Position numbers and translations under genes: made by a program
Assembly: GCA_963798775.1 (NCBI GenBank)
Contig: CAWCUK010000001.1
Location: 682,001-746,000 of the forward strand
Length of the DNA stretch: 64,000 nucleotides
Direction: 5' to 3'
From: CAWCUK01 sp963798775
GTDB lineage: Bacteria > Bacteroidota > Ignavibacteria > Ignavibacteriales > Ignavibacteriaceae
In this document: piece by piece, positions 17,641 to 26,677 of the stretch
How the letters are laid out: each line of letters starts with the position of its first letter
Position numbering within the stretch: position 1 is the first letter of the stretch
Notes under the pieces: model-generated
The model's input: only the letters and a program-made list of their open reading frames with translations
Told to the model about the DNA's origin: nothing
The model's database searches: none

Positions 17641-19059
17641 TTAGAATTTCCATCGTGAACCAAAAGAAATAGAAACATATTCAGCAGAATTCGGGAATAA
17701 AAACCCTTGTAAATCCGAAGTTGCAAAATCGAACTCAACAATTTTAGCGTCAAAGCCTAAACCGAATCCCCAATGAAATCCAAGAACTCCGCCGAATGAA
17801 AATCCCGTTCTAATAAAAGGGACATAATCCGCCGGTTTCCATTCAGCACCTACTGATATTCTAGGCGAAGTGCTGTTTCCGGGCATTTTATTAAATCCTT
17901 GGTTATAATCTAAAGCTAACATAAGAGTTCCCGGAATAGCGTCATCTTTTTGATTGAAAAGATATGAGGCGCCCATTCTTAAAGCTGTCGGAAGACTTGT
18001 GCTAAAATTATTAACCGGTGAACTTGTTCCGATTAATTTATCAACAAGTGAATCTCTTTGAGCTTGATCGGTAACATCATCCAGTAATATTTGTCCGTTT
18101 GAATAAAACTCAGCTGCATTTTTACTCCAAGAAATACTTCCGATATCCGTAACGGCTAAAGCAAAATGCCAAACATGGTTCATCTCGGCGCTGAAACCTA
18201 TATCCATACCGAAACCGCTGCCTGCCGGGCTAGGGAATATTGAAAAATTGGAATTATGCGAAACAGAATCGTAATCATACTTCACTCCAAAATTATCGGA
18301 GAAAGCAGTATTGCCATGTAAATCGGCCGAACCGGAAATTCTATTATCATTTAAAGTTGAAAATGAAGTGTTTACTTTGTCGGTGCCTACGTATGAAAAA
18401 CCATGAACTAATTTTAGTGAAATTCCCGCGGAAATTTTATCAAAAATTGATTGATTAATTTCCGGTAAATCTCTCGCATAGGAAAGAGAATATTCTCTTA
18501 ACCACCAACCTTGAATTTCGGTATCATTTAAATTATAGTTTTTACCGACGGGATTTCCGGTTAAGACAATATCTATAACTGCCTGAGGAAAATTAAGTTT
18601 TACCGCTGCAACATCTTTAATAGCGAAAGCAAAAGCACCAACTTCCGCGTTATATTTATATGCGGCAGATAACAGATTTGTAGTAATGTTAGAAAATACA
18701 AATCCTCCGTTCTCAAATAGATTATTAAAACGTTGTTTGTCTTCGCTGCTCAAATAGCGGGCATTGCCGTTTACACCGCCGAAAAAATAATTAACATCGT
18801 TAATCGACATAAAATCAGTTCCCGTTCTTAAAGATAAATACGGCAGCGGTAGAATTGTACTAAAATCGATTGAGCTATTTTTTTTATACATTAAATTAGA
18901 AGGATTTATGCCCAAGGAATAAATTCCTCTGGAAGTTGAATTATAAGTTTTCGCCATTCCCATGCTTCTTGCATTAACAGCGCCCACAGAACCGAATTGA
19001 GCGAAGATTGGAACAGTAAAACAAACAACCGTAAATATCGATAAAATTATTTTTCTCAT
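17641..19059 (-). CDS. DUF5723-like outer-membrane beta-barrel protein
   Basis: A 472-aa protein with signal peptide (MRKIILSIFTVVCFTVPIFAQ). The N-terminal GAVNARSMGMAKTYN and GIYSLGINPSNL resemble the opening of PorV/PorQ and DUF5723 barrels, where a small Gly/Asn-rich hatch precedes the barrel. Alternating strands continue to the end (KIVEFDFATSD, then AEYVSISFGSRWKF, an aromatic C-terminal strand). A ligand or substrate is not evident. It lies 14 bases downstream of a large lipoprotein gene, and the two probably form an outer-membrane pair. The barrel is likely; the exact family is less sure. Confidence 0.65.
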   Translation of the reverse strand: MRKIILSIFTVVCFTVPIFAQFGSVGAVNARSMGMAKTYNSTSRGIYSLGINPSNLMYKKNSSIDFSTILPLPYLSLRTGTDFMSINDVNYFFGGVNGNARYLSSEDKQRFNNLFENGGFVFSNITTNLLSAAYKYNAEVGAFAFAIKDVAAVKLNFPQAVIDIVLTGNPVGKNYNLNDTEIQGWWLREYSLSYARDLPEINQSIFDKISAGISLKLVHGFSYVGTDKVNTSFSTLNDNRISGSADLHGNTAFSDNFGVKYDYDSVSHNSNFSIFPSPAGSGFGMDIGFSAEMNHVWHFALAVTDIGSISWSKNAAEFYSNGQILLDDVTDQAQRDSLVDKLIGTSSPVNNFSTSLPTALRMGASYLFNQKDDAIPGTLMLALDYNQGFNKMPGNSTSPRISVGAEWKPADYVPFIRTGFSFGGVLGFHWGFGLGFDAKIVEFDFATSDLQGFLFPNSAEYVSISFGSRWKF

Positions 19060-19073
19060 CTTACTCCTCCTTT

Positions 19074-20658
19074 CTATTTATTATCCGGTTTAATAACATA
19101 TTTAATGGCGCCGTATACTTTTAATTTTATCAAGTCTCCCGGACGAATGGCGACCGTTGGAGGAGGATTTTCATAAGCATCTCTGGTTCTTACGCTTATA
19201 TTAGAAATCGCGTAATAAGCATCGGCTAGTTTAGCAATTTCAATAGAATCTAAATTTATTGAAGTAGAGGTAAGGTTGGAATTAATTACTTCACCGTTTT
19301 GATTAACATCAGCTCCTAAGAAATAAAGAGAATCCGGGTTTTCTGCGTTTTTAGTAATCACAAATAATGGTTTATAGTTTTGATCGGTTAAAGTGACTTT
19401 AAGCCAAGTTGTTAATGGAGTTGAATTTTCAACATTAAAATTAAGATTCGCGGCTATTCCGTTTCTTATATCCGCCCTATTTTTTTCATCAATAACAACT
19501 TCGGTTGTATCTGTTATTGCAGATTTTTTTAAGGCCATAAAACTGCGGGTAGTAAAATCTGTTTCAAATTTAACTGAATCTTCATCCGTAGCACTACCTG
19601 TTGAGTTATTTGGATTCATAATATATTCCGCGGTAAGAATAACTTCATCAGGCAGAAAGGAAATAAAATCATTGATGTTGCTGTTATCTTGAGTAAAAAC
19701 TTTTTTAACTCCGCCGTCCTTAAATAAGAAATTTAAATCTTTACTTCCGGTGCTGTCTCTTAAATAAAATTCTGATCCGTCATTTCTTTTGCCGATAATA
19801 TTTAAATCTTTAGCTTGTATATCAAAAGGATTATCCACATTAGATATATAATAAACTCTAAAATTCATTCTTGCGTCGCGCAAAAAGGTTTTATTTTGAT
19901 AATCCTTTGCGTCGCCGATGTTCAAAGAAAATTTCTCCGTTTTAGTTCCCAGAGAGCGAGACGGAAGTACACCTGAAATTGAAGAAAAGGTAAAGTTAGA
20001 TGTATATAAATCAAGTATGGCTTCGGTACCAGTAGTAACAGAAGCCGTAACTTCAACTAAAATTTTTAAACTGATTTTTTAAAAATACCGGCTGATTAGG
20101 CGGAAAATAATAATGATGATTCTTAAAACTATAATTGATTGAATCTGAACTTAAAGCGGGAACTGTTGTAGTTATTATAACTTTACTTCCATCAGGTTTT
20201 TTAATTCCAGGGATAGTAAGTTTAATATCCACCGGAACGGCAGAAGGATTTCGTGCGTTAAAGGCGAAGAAACCTCCGCTTAAAACCGCGCTGTCAATCT
20301 CGGCATTTTCCGGGAAAAGAGCATAAATTGTTTTTTCACCTATCCCGGCGGGAACTGTTTGATTAGGTGTAACAGTTGTATTAGTTACTTCAGTAAATTG
20401 ATTGATGTCTGTTGATTGAGAATATTTATCTGACGTTAAAACAAAAATGCTGTCGCCGTTGGCGGTTGGTTCAACTGAAATATATTGTTGAGATTTTATA
20501 ATATCATCTAATGTGTATTCTTTATTTACTATCGGAACATTTAGTTCAACATCCCACTGCGGCATTATTATTTCATCAGGAACTTTTAAACATCCCATTT
20601 TTACAAATGAAACACCTATTATGATAAGTGTAGTAAAAAAACCCGAAATCTTACGCAT
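19074..20658 (-). CDS. secreted or lipoprotein-like envelope protein (one frameshift as read)
   Basis: Reconstructed as one protein of about 527 aa. The N-terminus (MRKISGFFTTLIIIGVSFVKMGC) looks like a lipoprotein signal with a non-canonical lipobox. Beta-rich Ig-like segments follow (PQWDVELNVPIVNKEYTLDD, PAGIGEKTIYALFPENAEID). The first frame stops at 20053 just after FKNFS; another frame continues as LVEVTASVTTGTEAILDLY without a break to the stop at 19074. The slip is near 20060-20085, among A and T runs. No catalytic motif is visible. It lies next to the DUF5723-like barrel gene, which suggests it partners that barrel at the outer membrane. Confidence 0.6.
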
Positions 20659-20680
20659 ACGACCTCTAACTATTTTTTAC

Positions 20681-20705
20681 AAAAAAGCGGCCGATAACAG
20701 CCGCT
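20681..20705 (-). terminator. intrinsic terminator of the 315-aa T9SS protein gene
   Basis: Inverted repeat AGCGGC / GCCGCT (20686-20691 and 20700-20705). On the minus strand it is followed by TTTTTTGT. Confidence 0.78.
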
Positions 20706-20729
20706 GAAAAATTTTACTAAGATAAACTA

Positions 20730-21677
20730 TTACTTTAAAAGCATCATCTTTCGAGACTGAATAAACCGGTTCGTCCGAATTTCATAAATATATAAACCGG
20801 AAGATAATTTAGACGCATCAAAAGATACGTGATAAGAACCGGCACCTTGTTGAGCGTTAACTAATTCAGCAACCTTCATACCCAAAATATTATACACGTT
20901 TAGTTGAACAAATGATTTTTGAGGTAAAGAATATTCAATATTTGTTGTAGGATTAAAAGGATTCGGATAATTCTGTTTTAATTCAAAATTAGTAGGAATA
21001 TTTCCATTTTCTTTATTAACATCTGTTAGCTCAGTTTTGGCGGAACCGGCAATAATTGAAAAGTGTCTCATCTTCGCGATTATATACTCGTCTGTTTCTT
21101 CGGTAATAATATCATCAGTATTATAAATTCCGGCTGCTTCTTCGTAAGCAAATTCTAACGATTCGGAAGGATTTATTCCAGTTGAATCTATAAATTTATA
21201 GAAATCGGCACTTTTTTTAATTTTTAATTCAGCGCTTAAACCGTTATCAAAATAGAAATGATCAGTGGCCAAAGTATCTTCATTATTAGAATCTTTTGCG
21301 TACACTTGAAAATTTCCATGGAAGAAAAACGGCTCACCATCGGGGCCGGCCAAATATAACCCTTCTGAACAATTTACATCGTAAAGATAAAGTTCAACCG
21401 TAATGTCTTTGCTTAAAGAGCCGTATTCAAATTTAAATTGAGTTCCGACCAAAGCATTATATAAAAGTTGTGTATTCGGGAATTCATCAATAGTTTTTGA
21501 CGGAAGTGTGTACGGCTCGCCTTCTTTAATAGAAACAGATAATACTTCCGGAGCGGCTTGTCCGGAACAATATACGAATAACTTTAAATTTACGGTATTC
21601 GTATCAGTCTGAGCGTTAGAATTAAATGAAAGCAGCACGAAAAAAGACATGAAGAAGGAAAGAAGCAATCTCTTCAT
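20730..21677 (-). CDS. T9SS type A sorting-domain protein
   Basis: Secreted protein of 315 aa with signal peptide (MKRLLLSFFMSFFVLLSFNSNAQ). The N-terminal about 200 residues are beta-rich and match nothing I recognise. The C-terminal about 80 residues are a T9SS type A domain: NYPNPFNPTTNIEYSLP, VYNILGMKVAELV, LSSGLYIYEIRT, ending RKMMLLK. This predicts Sec export and T9SS delivery to the cell surface or medium. It is monocistronic, with a terminator just downstream. The function of the passenger is unknown. Confidence 0.82.
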   Translation of the reverse strand: MKRLLLSFFMSFFVLLSFNSNAQTDTNTVNLKLFVYCSGQAAPEVLSVSIKEGEPYTLPSKTIDEFPNTQLLYNALVGTQFKFEYGSLSKDITVELYLYDVNCSEGLYLAGPDGEPFFFHGNFQVYAKDSNNEDTLATDHFYFDNGLSAELKIKKSADFYKFIDSTGINPSESLEFAYEEAAGIYNTDDIITEETDEYIIAKMRHFSIIAGSAKTELTDVNKENGNIPTNFELKQNYPNPFNPTTNIEYSLPQKSFVQLNVYNILGMKVAELVNAQQGAGSYHVSFDASKLSSGLYIYEIRTNRFIQSRKMMLLK

Positions 21678-21740
21678 AAGGATCTCCTGGATTTTTATTA
21701 ATTAATCATGGTTTAAAAAGTCATTATATCATAAGGTTAC

Positions 21741-21765
21741 CAAAATGGTGAAGCAGAACTTCACC
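21741..21765 (-). terminator. hairpin terminator after the DUF3467 gene
   Basis: Perfect 7-bp stem GGTGAAG / CTTCACC (21747-21753 and 21759-21765), followed on the minus strand by ATTTTGG. It lies 38 bases past the stop at 21803. The T tract is moderate. Confidence 0.55.
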
Positions 21766-21802
21766 ACCGGTAATAATATTATCGAATGAAAATAGAATTT
21801 TG

Positions 21803-22138
21803 TTAGTTTACTTTTTCATCGTTTTTTTGAGGAACGAAACCAAAGTGTTGATTAGGAGGGGTATCTAATTTGATTTCACCAAACCGAGCTTCAAATTTAT
21901 CGATATTTTCCTTTAAGGCTTTAAGCAGCATTTTTGCATGCTGGGGAGTAGTGATTATCCTCGCATGAACTTTCGCTTTAGGCACTCCCGGAACAATCCG
22001 GGTAAAATCAATAATAAATTCCGCCGGTGAATGTGTAATTATAGCTAAATTAGAATAAATTCCTTCAGCTTCTTTTTCACCAAGTTCTATATTTATCTGC
22101 TGGCCTTGGTTTTGATTATTGTTATTATTTTGATTCAT
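21803..22138 (-). CDS. DUF3467 domain protein
   Basis: A 111-aa cytoplasmic protein. The Asn/Gln-rich N-terminus (residues 2-16) leads into the DUF3467 core: IYSNLAIITHSPAEFIIDF, then the helix TTPQHAKMLLKALKENI. The family is widespread, small and of unknown function; immunoglobulin-like binding has been suggested only from fold comparison. It lies 30 bases downstream of a TPR lipoprotein gene, and the two are likely cotranscribed. Family assignment is good; function is unknown. Confidence 0.8.
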   Translation of the reverse strand: MNQNNNNNQNQGQQINIELGEKEAEGIYSNLAIITHSPAEFIIDFTRIVPGVPKAKVHARIITTPQHAKMLLKALKENIDKFEARFGEIKLDTPPNQHFGFVPQKNDEKVN

Positions 22139-22168
22139 ATTAATTCTTTTATAATTCTAAGTTCAAAA

Positions 22169-23335
22169 CTATTTTCTAAGTTCATCTGCTTTATTGAAGG
22201 CGTTAGTTGCCTTATCATTCATATTTAACACTGTATAAACACGGCCTAGCAATTCCCAAGTTGCTGCGTCGTCTGTTCTCATTTCTACTACTTTTTCAAG
22301 ATAAGGTAAAGCTAATTTATACTTCTCTTTATACTCCATATTCGGATTTTCAGCGTCTTCATTTTCTTTACTTAAAACAGTTCCCCATTTAACATACGAA
22401 ACAGCTAAATTATAAATTGCATTTTGATATTCCGGATCAATTTCAACAGCTTTTTTAAATTGTTCTACAGCTTGTTCATATTTTTCTGAGCCTAATAAAA
22501 GAACTCCGTAATTATAACGATAATATTTATTTTCAGGGTCTTGTTCAACACCGGCCTTAAAAGCATCTATAGCTACAGAAATTTTATTTGCGGCAATATA
22601 TGAATTTGAAAGCAGAAGCAGAATATCGGTATTATTCGGATGTACTTTTCTTCCTTCTTCTAAAACTGAAATTGCCTTATTATAATATTCTTGTGCTTGC
22701 ACACTATCTTGAGTATTTTCTGAAGTTTTGTACTGATCTTTTAACTGTTGACCTTTATTGTAATAAATCTCGCCTAAATATCTATAACCGTCGGCTGACT
22801 TTTCTTTATCAATTAATTTTTGGAGTGGTTCTACCGCTTCGTCATATTTTCCGGCACTTAAATAAACAAAAGCAAGATTTTTATATGTGTCGGCTGAATC
22901 GGGTTCTAACTGAACAGCATACTGGAAAGCATTTATCGATTTATCAAAAAAGACTTTTGCACTATCATCATTTTGAGAATTGGTTCCGTTTTGGAAATTT
23001 TTAACACCTTTATTAAAAAGATTTGCCCAATAAAATTTCTTTTGGTCATTTATTTGGCTTTTGAACTTATCGCTAATAGCTAAAGATTTATTAAAAGCGT
23101 CAATCATTTCAGAATAATTATCTTTTTCTCCTTGAACGACGCCTAAAAGATAATAACCTTCATCGCTTTTAGGATTTTTTTGAACTTCTTTCTGGAGCGC
23201 TTCAATAGCTTTATCATAATTTTTCTGCTGGATATATAATTTAGCGCTGGTTAATTCTGTTGATGAACATTGAAAGCCTGTAACGGCAATGCCGATTAAT
23301 AATGCAATAGCAATTAATAGTTTTGAACGATACAT
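22169..23335 (-). CDS. TPR repeat lipoprotein
   Basis: A 388-aa protein with lipoprotein signal (MYRSKLLIAIALLIGIAVTGFQC, Cys at residue 23). Nearly all of the mature part is tetratricopeptide repeats: AKLYIQQKNYDKAIEAL, LAFVYLSAGKYDEAVEPL, YLGEIYYNKGQ, LLSNSYIAANKISVAIDAF, NYGVLLLGSEKYEQAVEQF, LLGRVYTVLNMNDKATNAF. This is about eight repeats forming a superhelix for protein binding, anchored to a membrane facing the periplasm. The partner is unknown. Transcribed divergently from adenosine deaminase, upstream of the DUF3467 gene. Confidence 0.85.
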   Translation of the reverse strand: MYRSKLLIAIALLIGIAVTGFQCSSTELTSAKLYIQQKNYDKAIEALQKEVQKNPKSDEGYYLLGVVQGEKDNYSEMIDAFNKSLAISDKFKSQINDQKKFYWANLFNKGVKNFQNGTNSQNDDSAKVFFDKSINAFQYAVQLEPDSADTYKNLAFVYLSAGKYDEAVEPLQKLIDKEKSADGYRYLGEIYYNKGQQLKDQYKTSENTQDSVQAQEYYNKAISVLEEGRKVHPNNTDILLLLSNSYIAANKISVAIDAFKAGVEQDPENKYYRYNYGVLLLGSEKYEQAVEQFKKAVEIDPEYQNAIYNLAVSYVKWGTVLSKENEDAENPNMEYKEKYKLALPYLEKVVEMRTDDAATWELLGRVYTVLNMNDKATNAFNKADELRK

Positions 23336-23508
23336 TTATAACCTCATTTATAATCATAATATGAATAAGCAAAGTTACTGCTTTGAGCCTCTATAGTCAA
23401 GAATTATTCAGTTCTGAAAAATACGAAAAAGCCATAATATATGCCGTTTTATATATCAATTTTTGACCTAAAAAAAGTAAATCCGGCAGGTTATAAATCC
23501 GTTTCAAA

Positions 23509-23537
23509 TTGATTTTACAGATTTTAAAAGATATTTT
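23509..23537 (+). promoter_or_regulatory. candidate promoter of the adenosine deaminase-urocanase operon
   Basis: TTGATT (23509-23514), a 17-base spacer, then TATTTT (23532-23537), ending 22 bases before the chosen TTG start codon. The -10 is identical to that of the candidate at 57316-57344. Confidence 0.45.
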
Positions 23538-23559
23538 AAGTATTAAAAAAGAGGTTAAT

Positions 23560-24684
23560 TTGACTACCGAAGATATCATTAAAGCTGTTCCTAAAGTCTT
23601 GCTTCACGATCATTTAGACGGCGGTCTAAGACCCCAAACAATTATTGAACTGGCAAATGAGCAAAAATATAATAAACTTCCGACCAAAGAACCCGAAGAA
23701 TTAGGGAAATGGTTTCATAGAGGAGCTAACAAAGGAAATCTTGTAGAGTATTTGCAAGGATTTGAACATACGTGTGCTGTAATGCAATCCAAAGAAGCTT
23801 TGGAAAGAGTTTCGTACGAAATGATGGAAGATATGAAAAATGACGGCGTATGTTATGTGGAGACAAGATTTGCGCCGGTATTCCACACTTCAAAAAGTTT
23901 ATATAATGAAGATGTTGTTAATGCGGTACTTTCAGGCTTAGAAAAAGGGAAAAAAGATTTTGGCGTAGGTTACGGTTTGATTTTATGCGGTATGCGGAAT
24001 ATGAAAAACACGTTAGATATCGCGGAATTAGCCGTAAATTATCGTAATAAAGGTGTTGTCGGTTTCGATCTTGCCGGCGAAGAAGGCGGTTACCCTCCTA
24101 AAAAACATATAGATGCATTTCAATTTATACAAAGGGCTAATTTTAACATTACTATTCATGCCGGTGAAGCTTTCGGGAAAGAATCAATTTGGCAGGCAAT
24201 TCAATGGTGCGGAGCTCATAGGATTGGACATGCTACGCATTTAATGGAAGATTTTACTCTGGATCGTAATGGACATGTGGTTGGATTCGGGGATTTAGCC
24301 CAGTATGTTTTGGATAAACGAATTCCATTGGAAATATGTTTATTAAGTAATGTTCATACGGGAGCAATAGATAAGATTGAAAATCATCCCTTTGGTATTT
24401 TATACAAACAAAAGTTCAGAGTTACCATTAATACCGATGACCGGCTGATGAGCGATACTTCAATGACGAAGGAATTTTTAACCGCAATACAATATTTTAA
24501 TTTAACTTTAGACGATGTAGAAAAAATTACTTTAAATTCAATGAAATCCGCCTTTATACCTTACCGGGAAAGGTTGGATTATATTTACAAAATTATTAAA
24601 CCCGGTTTTCAAGAAATAAAAGATCAATTACTTTCATTTAAAACTTATACGGAAGCAAATGAAGAAGCTATTCACAAATTATAA
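23560..24684 (+). CDS. add: adenosine deaminase
   Basis: Deaminates (deoxy)adenosine to inosine in purine salvage; cytoplasmic TIM-barrel zinc enzyme. The metal and catalytic motifs are complete: HDHLDGG near residue 16 (HxH zinc ligands), FDLAGEE near 169, ITIHAGE near 200 (His ligand and catalytic Glu), RIGHAT near 223 (catalytic His), and INTDDR near 292 (zinc and catalytic Asp). I place the start at the TTG at 23560, giving about 374 aa, because AAGAGG sits 5 bases upstream. The in-frame ATG at 23509 falls inside the predicted promoter. First gene of a plus-strand operon with hutU. Confidence 0.9.
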   Translation: MTTEDIIKAVPKVLLHDHLDGGLRPQTIIELANEQKYNKLPTKEPEELGKWFHRGANKGNLVEYLQGFEHTCAVMQSKEALERVSYEMMEDMKNDGVCYVETRFAPVFHTSKSLYNEDVVNAVLSGLEKGKKDFGVGYGLILCGMRNMKNTLDIAELAVNYRNKGVVGFDLAGEEGGYPPKKHIDAFQFIQRANFNITIHAGEAFGKESIWQAIQWCGAHRIGHATHLMEDFTLDRNGHVVGFGDLAQYVLDKRIPLEICLLSNVHTGAIDKIENHPFGILYKQKFRVTINTDDRLMSDTSMTKEFLTAIQYFNLTLDDVEKITLNSMKSAFIPYRERLDYIYKIIKPGFQEIKDQLLSFKTYTEANEEAIHKL

Positions 24685-24994
24685 TTTTGAATTAGATAAA
24701 AATGAAAAAAAATTATTATCAACCTTTTGTAAACAAACCTTAAAACAAATTGAAGGGGATAACAGATTTTTTGCCGAATCTAAGGCATTTAATTCAGTTC
24801 TGCAGAAGTTAAACGAAGACAACGAGATTGTAAGATTAACAAAAGATGAACGAACCAGATTAAAATATCAGATAGAACAAAACGTAAAACATTTAAAGAA
24901 ATCTATGGAGAAAAGCTGGTTTATAAAAAAATGGCTGTATAAATCGATGCTTAACCAGTATCAAAATATTTTAGAAACCCATTTTAAAGGATAA
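24659..24994 (+). CDS. small conserved-looking protein of unknown function
   Basis: A 111-aa, Lys/Glu/Asn-rich, mostly helical protein without signal or membrane helix. Its start overlaps the end of adenosine deaminase by 26 bases in another frame, and it ends 2 bases before hutU. Tight packing on both sides and normal codon use argue that it is real. The helical stretches (LTKDERTRLKYQIEQNVKHL, then IKKWLYKSMLNQYQNI) look amphipathic. I recognise no family. Confidence 0.6.
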   Translation: MKKLFTNYNFELDKNEKKLLSTFCKQTLKQIEGDNRFFAESKAFNSVLQKLNEDNEIVRLTKDERTRLKYQIEQNVKHLKKSMEKSWFIKKWLYKSMLNQYQNILETHFKG

Positions 24995-24996
24995 TT

Positions 24997-26661
24997 ATGA
25001 TTCCTACGGAAGAAAGAATTCATATAAAAGCTCCAACCGGTACCGAGATTTCTTGTAAGGGGTGGATTCAGGAAGCGGCGATGCGGATGCTGATGAATAA
25101 CCTGGATTCCGAAGTTGCTGAAAATCCCGCTGAATTAATTGTATACGGCGGAAAAGGAAAAGCCGCAAGAAATTGGGAAAGTTATGATGCGATTATTGAA
25201 TCATTAAAAGAATTAAATGATGATGAAACTTTGCTTGTACAATCCGGAAAACCTGTTGGCATATTTAGAACTCATCCCGATGCGCCTCGAGTTATAATTT
25301 CAAATTCTATGCTTGTTCCTAAATGGGCAAACTGGGACGAATTCCGCAGATTAGAAGAATTGGGATTAACTATGTATGGCCAAATGACAGCGGGAAGCTG
25401 GATTTATATTGGAACCCAAGGAATTCTTCAGGGAACTTATGAAACTTTTGCCGAAGCAGCAAAAAAATATTTTAACGGCACTTTAAAAGGTAAATTTGTT
25501 TTAACCGCGGGATTAGGCGGAATGGGCGGAGCTCAGCCGTTAGCCGCCACTATGAACGGCGCCGCGTTTTTAGGAGTTGAGGTTGATCGATCTAAAATTC
25601 AAAAAAGAATTAATAACGGCTACTGTGATGAAATAAGTGAAAATTTGGATGAAGCATTAGAAATAGTTCTTTCCGCAAAAAATGAAGGAAGAGCAGTATC
25701 GGTCGGTTTAGTAGGAAATGCCGGAGAAATTCTACCCCAAATTTTAGAGAAGGGAATTATTCCTGATGTTGTTACAGATCAGACTTCTGCTCATGATACT
25801 TTGAATGGATATGTTCCGATGGGCATGGAATTATCTGAAGCATTACAGCTGAGAAAAATAAATCCTGAAGAATATATAAAATTAGCTTGCGAAACTATTA
25901 CATCTCATGTCCAAGCGATGCTTCAGTTTCAACAAAAAGGAGCAAAAGTTTTCGATTATGGAAATAATATTCGTGGTGAAGCAAAAAATAACGGAATAGA
26001 AAATGCCTTTGATATTCCCGGCTTTGTGCCTGAATTTATTCGTCCACTCTTCTGCGATGGAAAAGGCCCTTTTAGATGGGCCGCACTTTCCGGAGATCCT
26101 AATGATATTTTTGTAACAGATGAAGCAGTTAAAAAAACTTTTCCTGACAATAAAGCTCTCTGTAATTGGATAGATTTGGCTCAAAAAAAAGTTCATTTTC
26201 AAGGATTACCTTCCAGAATTTGCTGGTTAGGATATGGAGAGCGCGCCAAAATGGGAAAAATCTTCAATAATTTAGTAGCAGCCGGAAAAATAAAAGCTCC
26301 AATTGTAATCGGCAGAGATCATCTTGACTGCGGTTCAGTTGCTTCGCCGAATAGAGAAACTGAAGGTATGAAGGACGGCAGTGACGCAATTGCCGACTGG
26401 CCGATTTTGAATGCTATGCTAAACGCTATCGGCGGTGCAAGCTGGGTTTCGGTGCATCACGGCGGCGGTGTAGGAATCGGTAATTCTATTCATGCCGGAA
26501 TGGTGGTTGTTGCCGATGGAACAATTGAAGCTGAAAGAAGATTAGAAAGAGTTTTAACTTATGACCCGGGAATGGGTATAGTACGTCACGCGGATGCCGG
26601 TTATAACAGAGCAATAGAAAATGCAAAAAAATTTGGTATTAAAATTCCTATGTTAAAATAA
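24997..26661 (+). CDS. hutU: urocanate hydratase
   Basis: Converts urocanate to imidazolonepropionate, the second step of histidine breakdown, using tightly bound NAD+ as electrophile. It is 554 aa, the family length. Diagnostic segments: GKAARNWESYDAI, VLTAGLGGMGGAQPLAATMN near residue 167 (nucleotide binding), FQGLPSRICWLGYGER near 402 (active-site Cys), DHLDCGSVASPNRETEGM near 440, and SVHHGGGVGIGNS. Everything needed for activity is present. The neighbours are adenosine deaminase and a phosphoglycerate-dehydrogenase-like gene; hutH, hutI and hutG are not in the window, so the rest of the pathway must lie elsewhere. Confidence 0.96.
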   Translation: MIPTEERIHIKAPTGTEISCKGWIQEAAMRMLMNNLDSEVAENPAELIVYGGKGKAARNWESYDAIIESLKELNDDETLLVQSGKPVGIFRTHPDAPRVIISNSMLVPKWANWDEFRRLEELGLTMYGQMTAGSWIYIGTQGILQGTYETFAEAAKKYFNGTLKGKFVLTAGLGGMGGAQPLAATMNGAAFLGVEVDRSKIQKRINNGYCDEISENLDEALEIVLSAKNEGRAVSVGLVGNAGEILPQILEKGIIPDVVTDQTSAHDTLNGYVPMGMELSEALQLRKINPEEYIKLACETITSHVQAMLQFQQKGAKVFDYGNNIRGEAKNNGIENAFDIPGFVPEFIRPLFCDGKGPFRWAALSGDPNDIFVTDEAVKKTFPDNKALCNWIDLAQKKVHFQGLPSRICWLGYGERAKMGKIFNNLVAAGKIKAPIVIGRDHLDCGSVASPNRETEGMKDGSDAIADWPILNAMLNAIGGASWVSVHHGGGVGIGNSIHAGMVVVADGTIEAERRLERVLTYDPGMGIVRHADAGYNRAIENAKKFGIKIPMLK

Positions 26662-26677
26662 AGAAAGGGGTAACTAT

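Noticed and set aside
22588..23004. Plus-strand 138-codon frame opposite the TPR lipoprotein
   Set aside because: The repeated codon pattern of TPRs creates open antisense frames; it has no start signal and no family resemblance.
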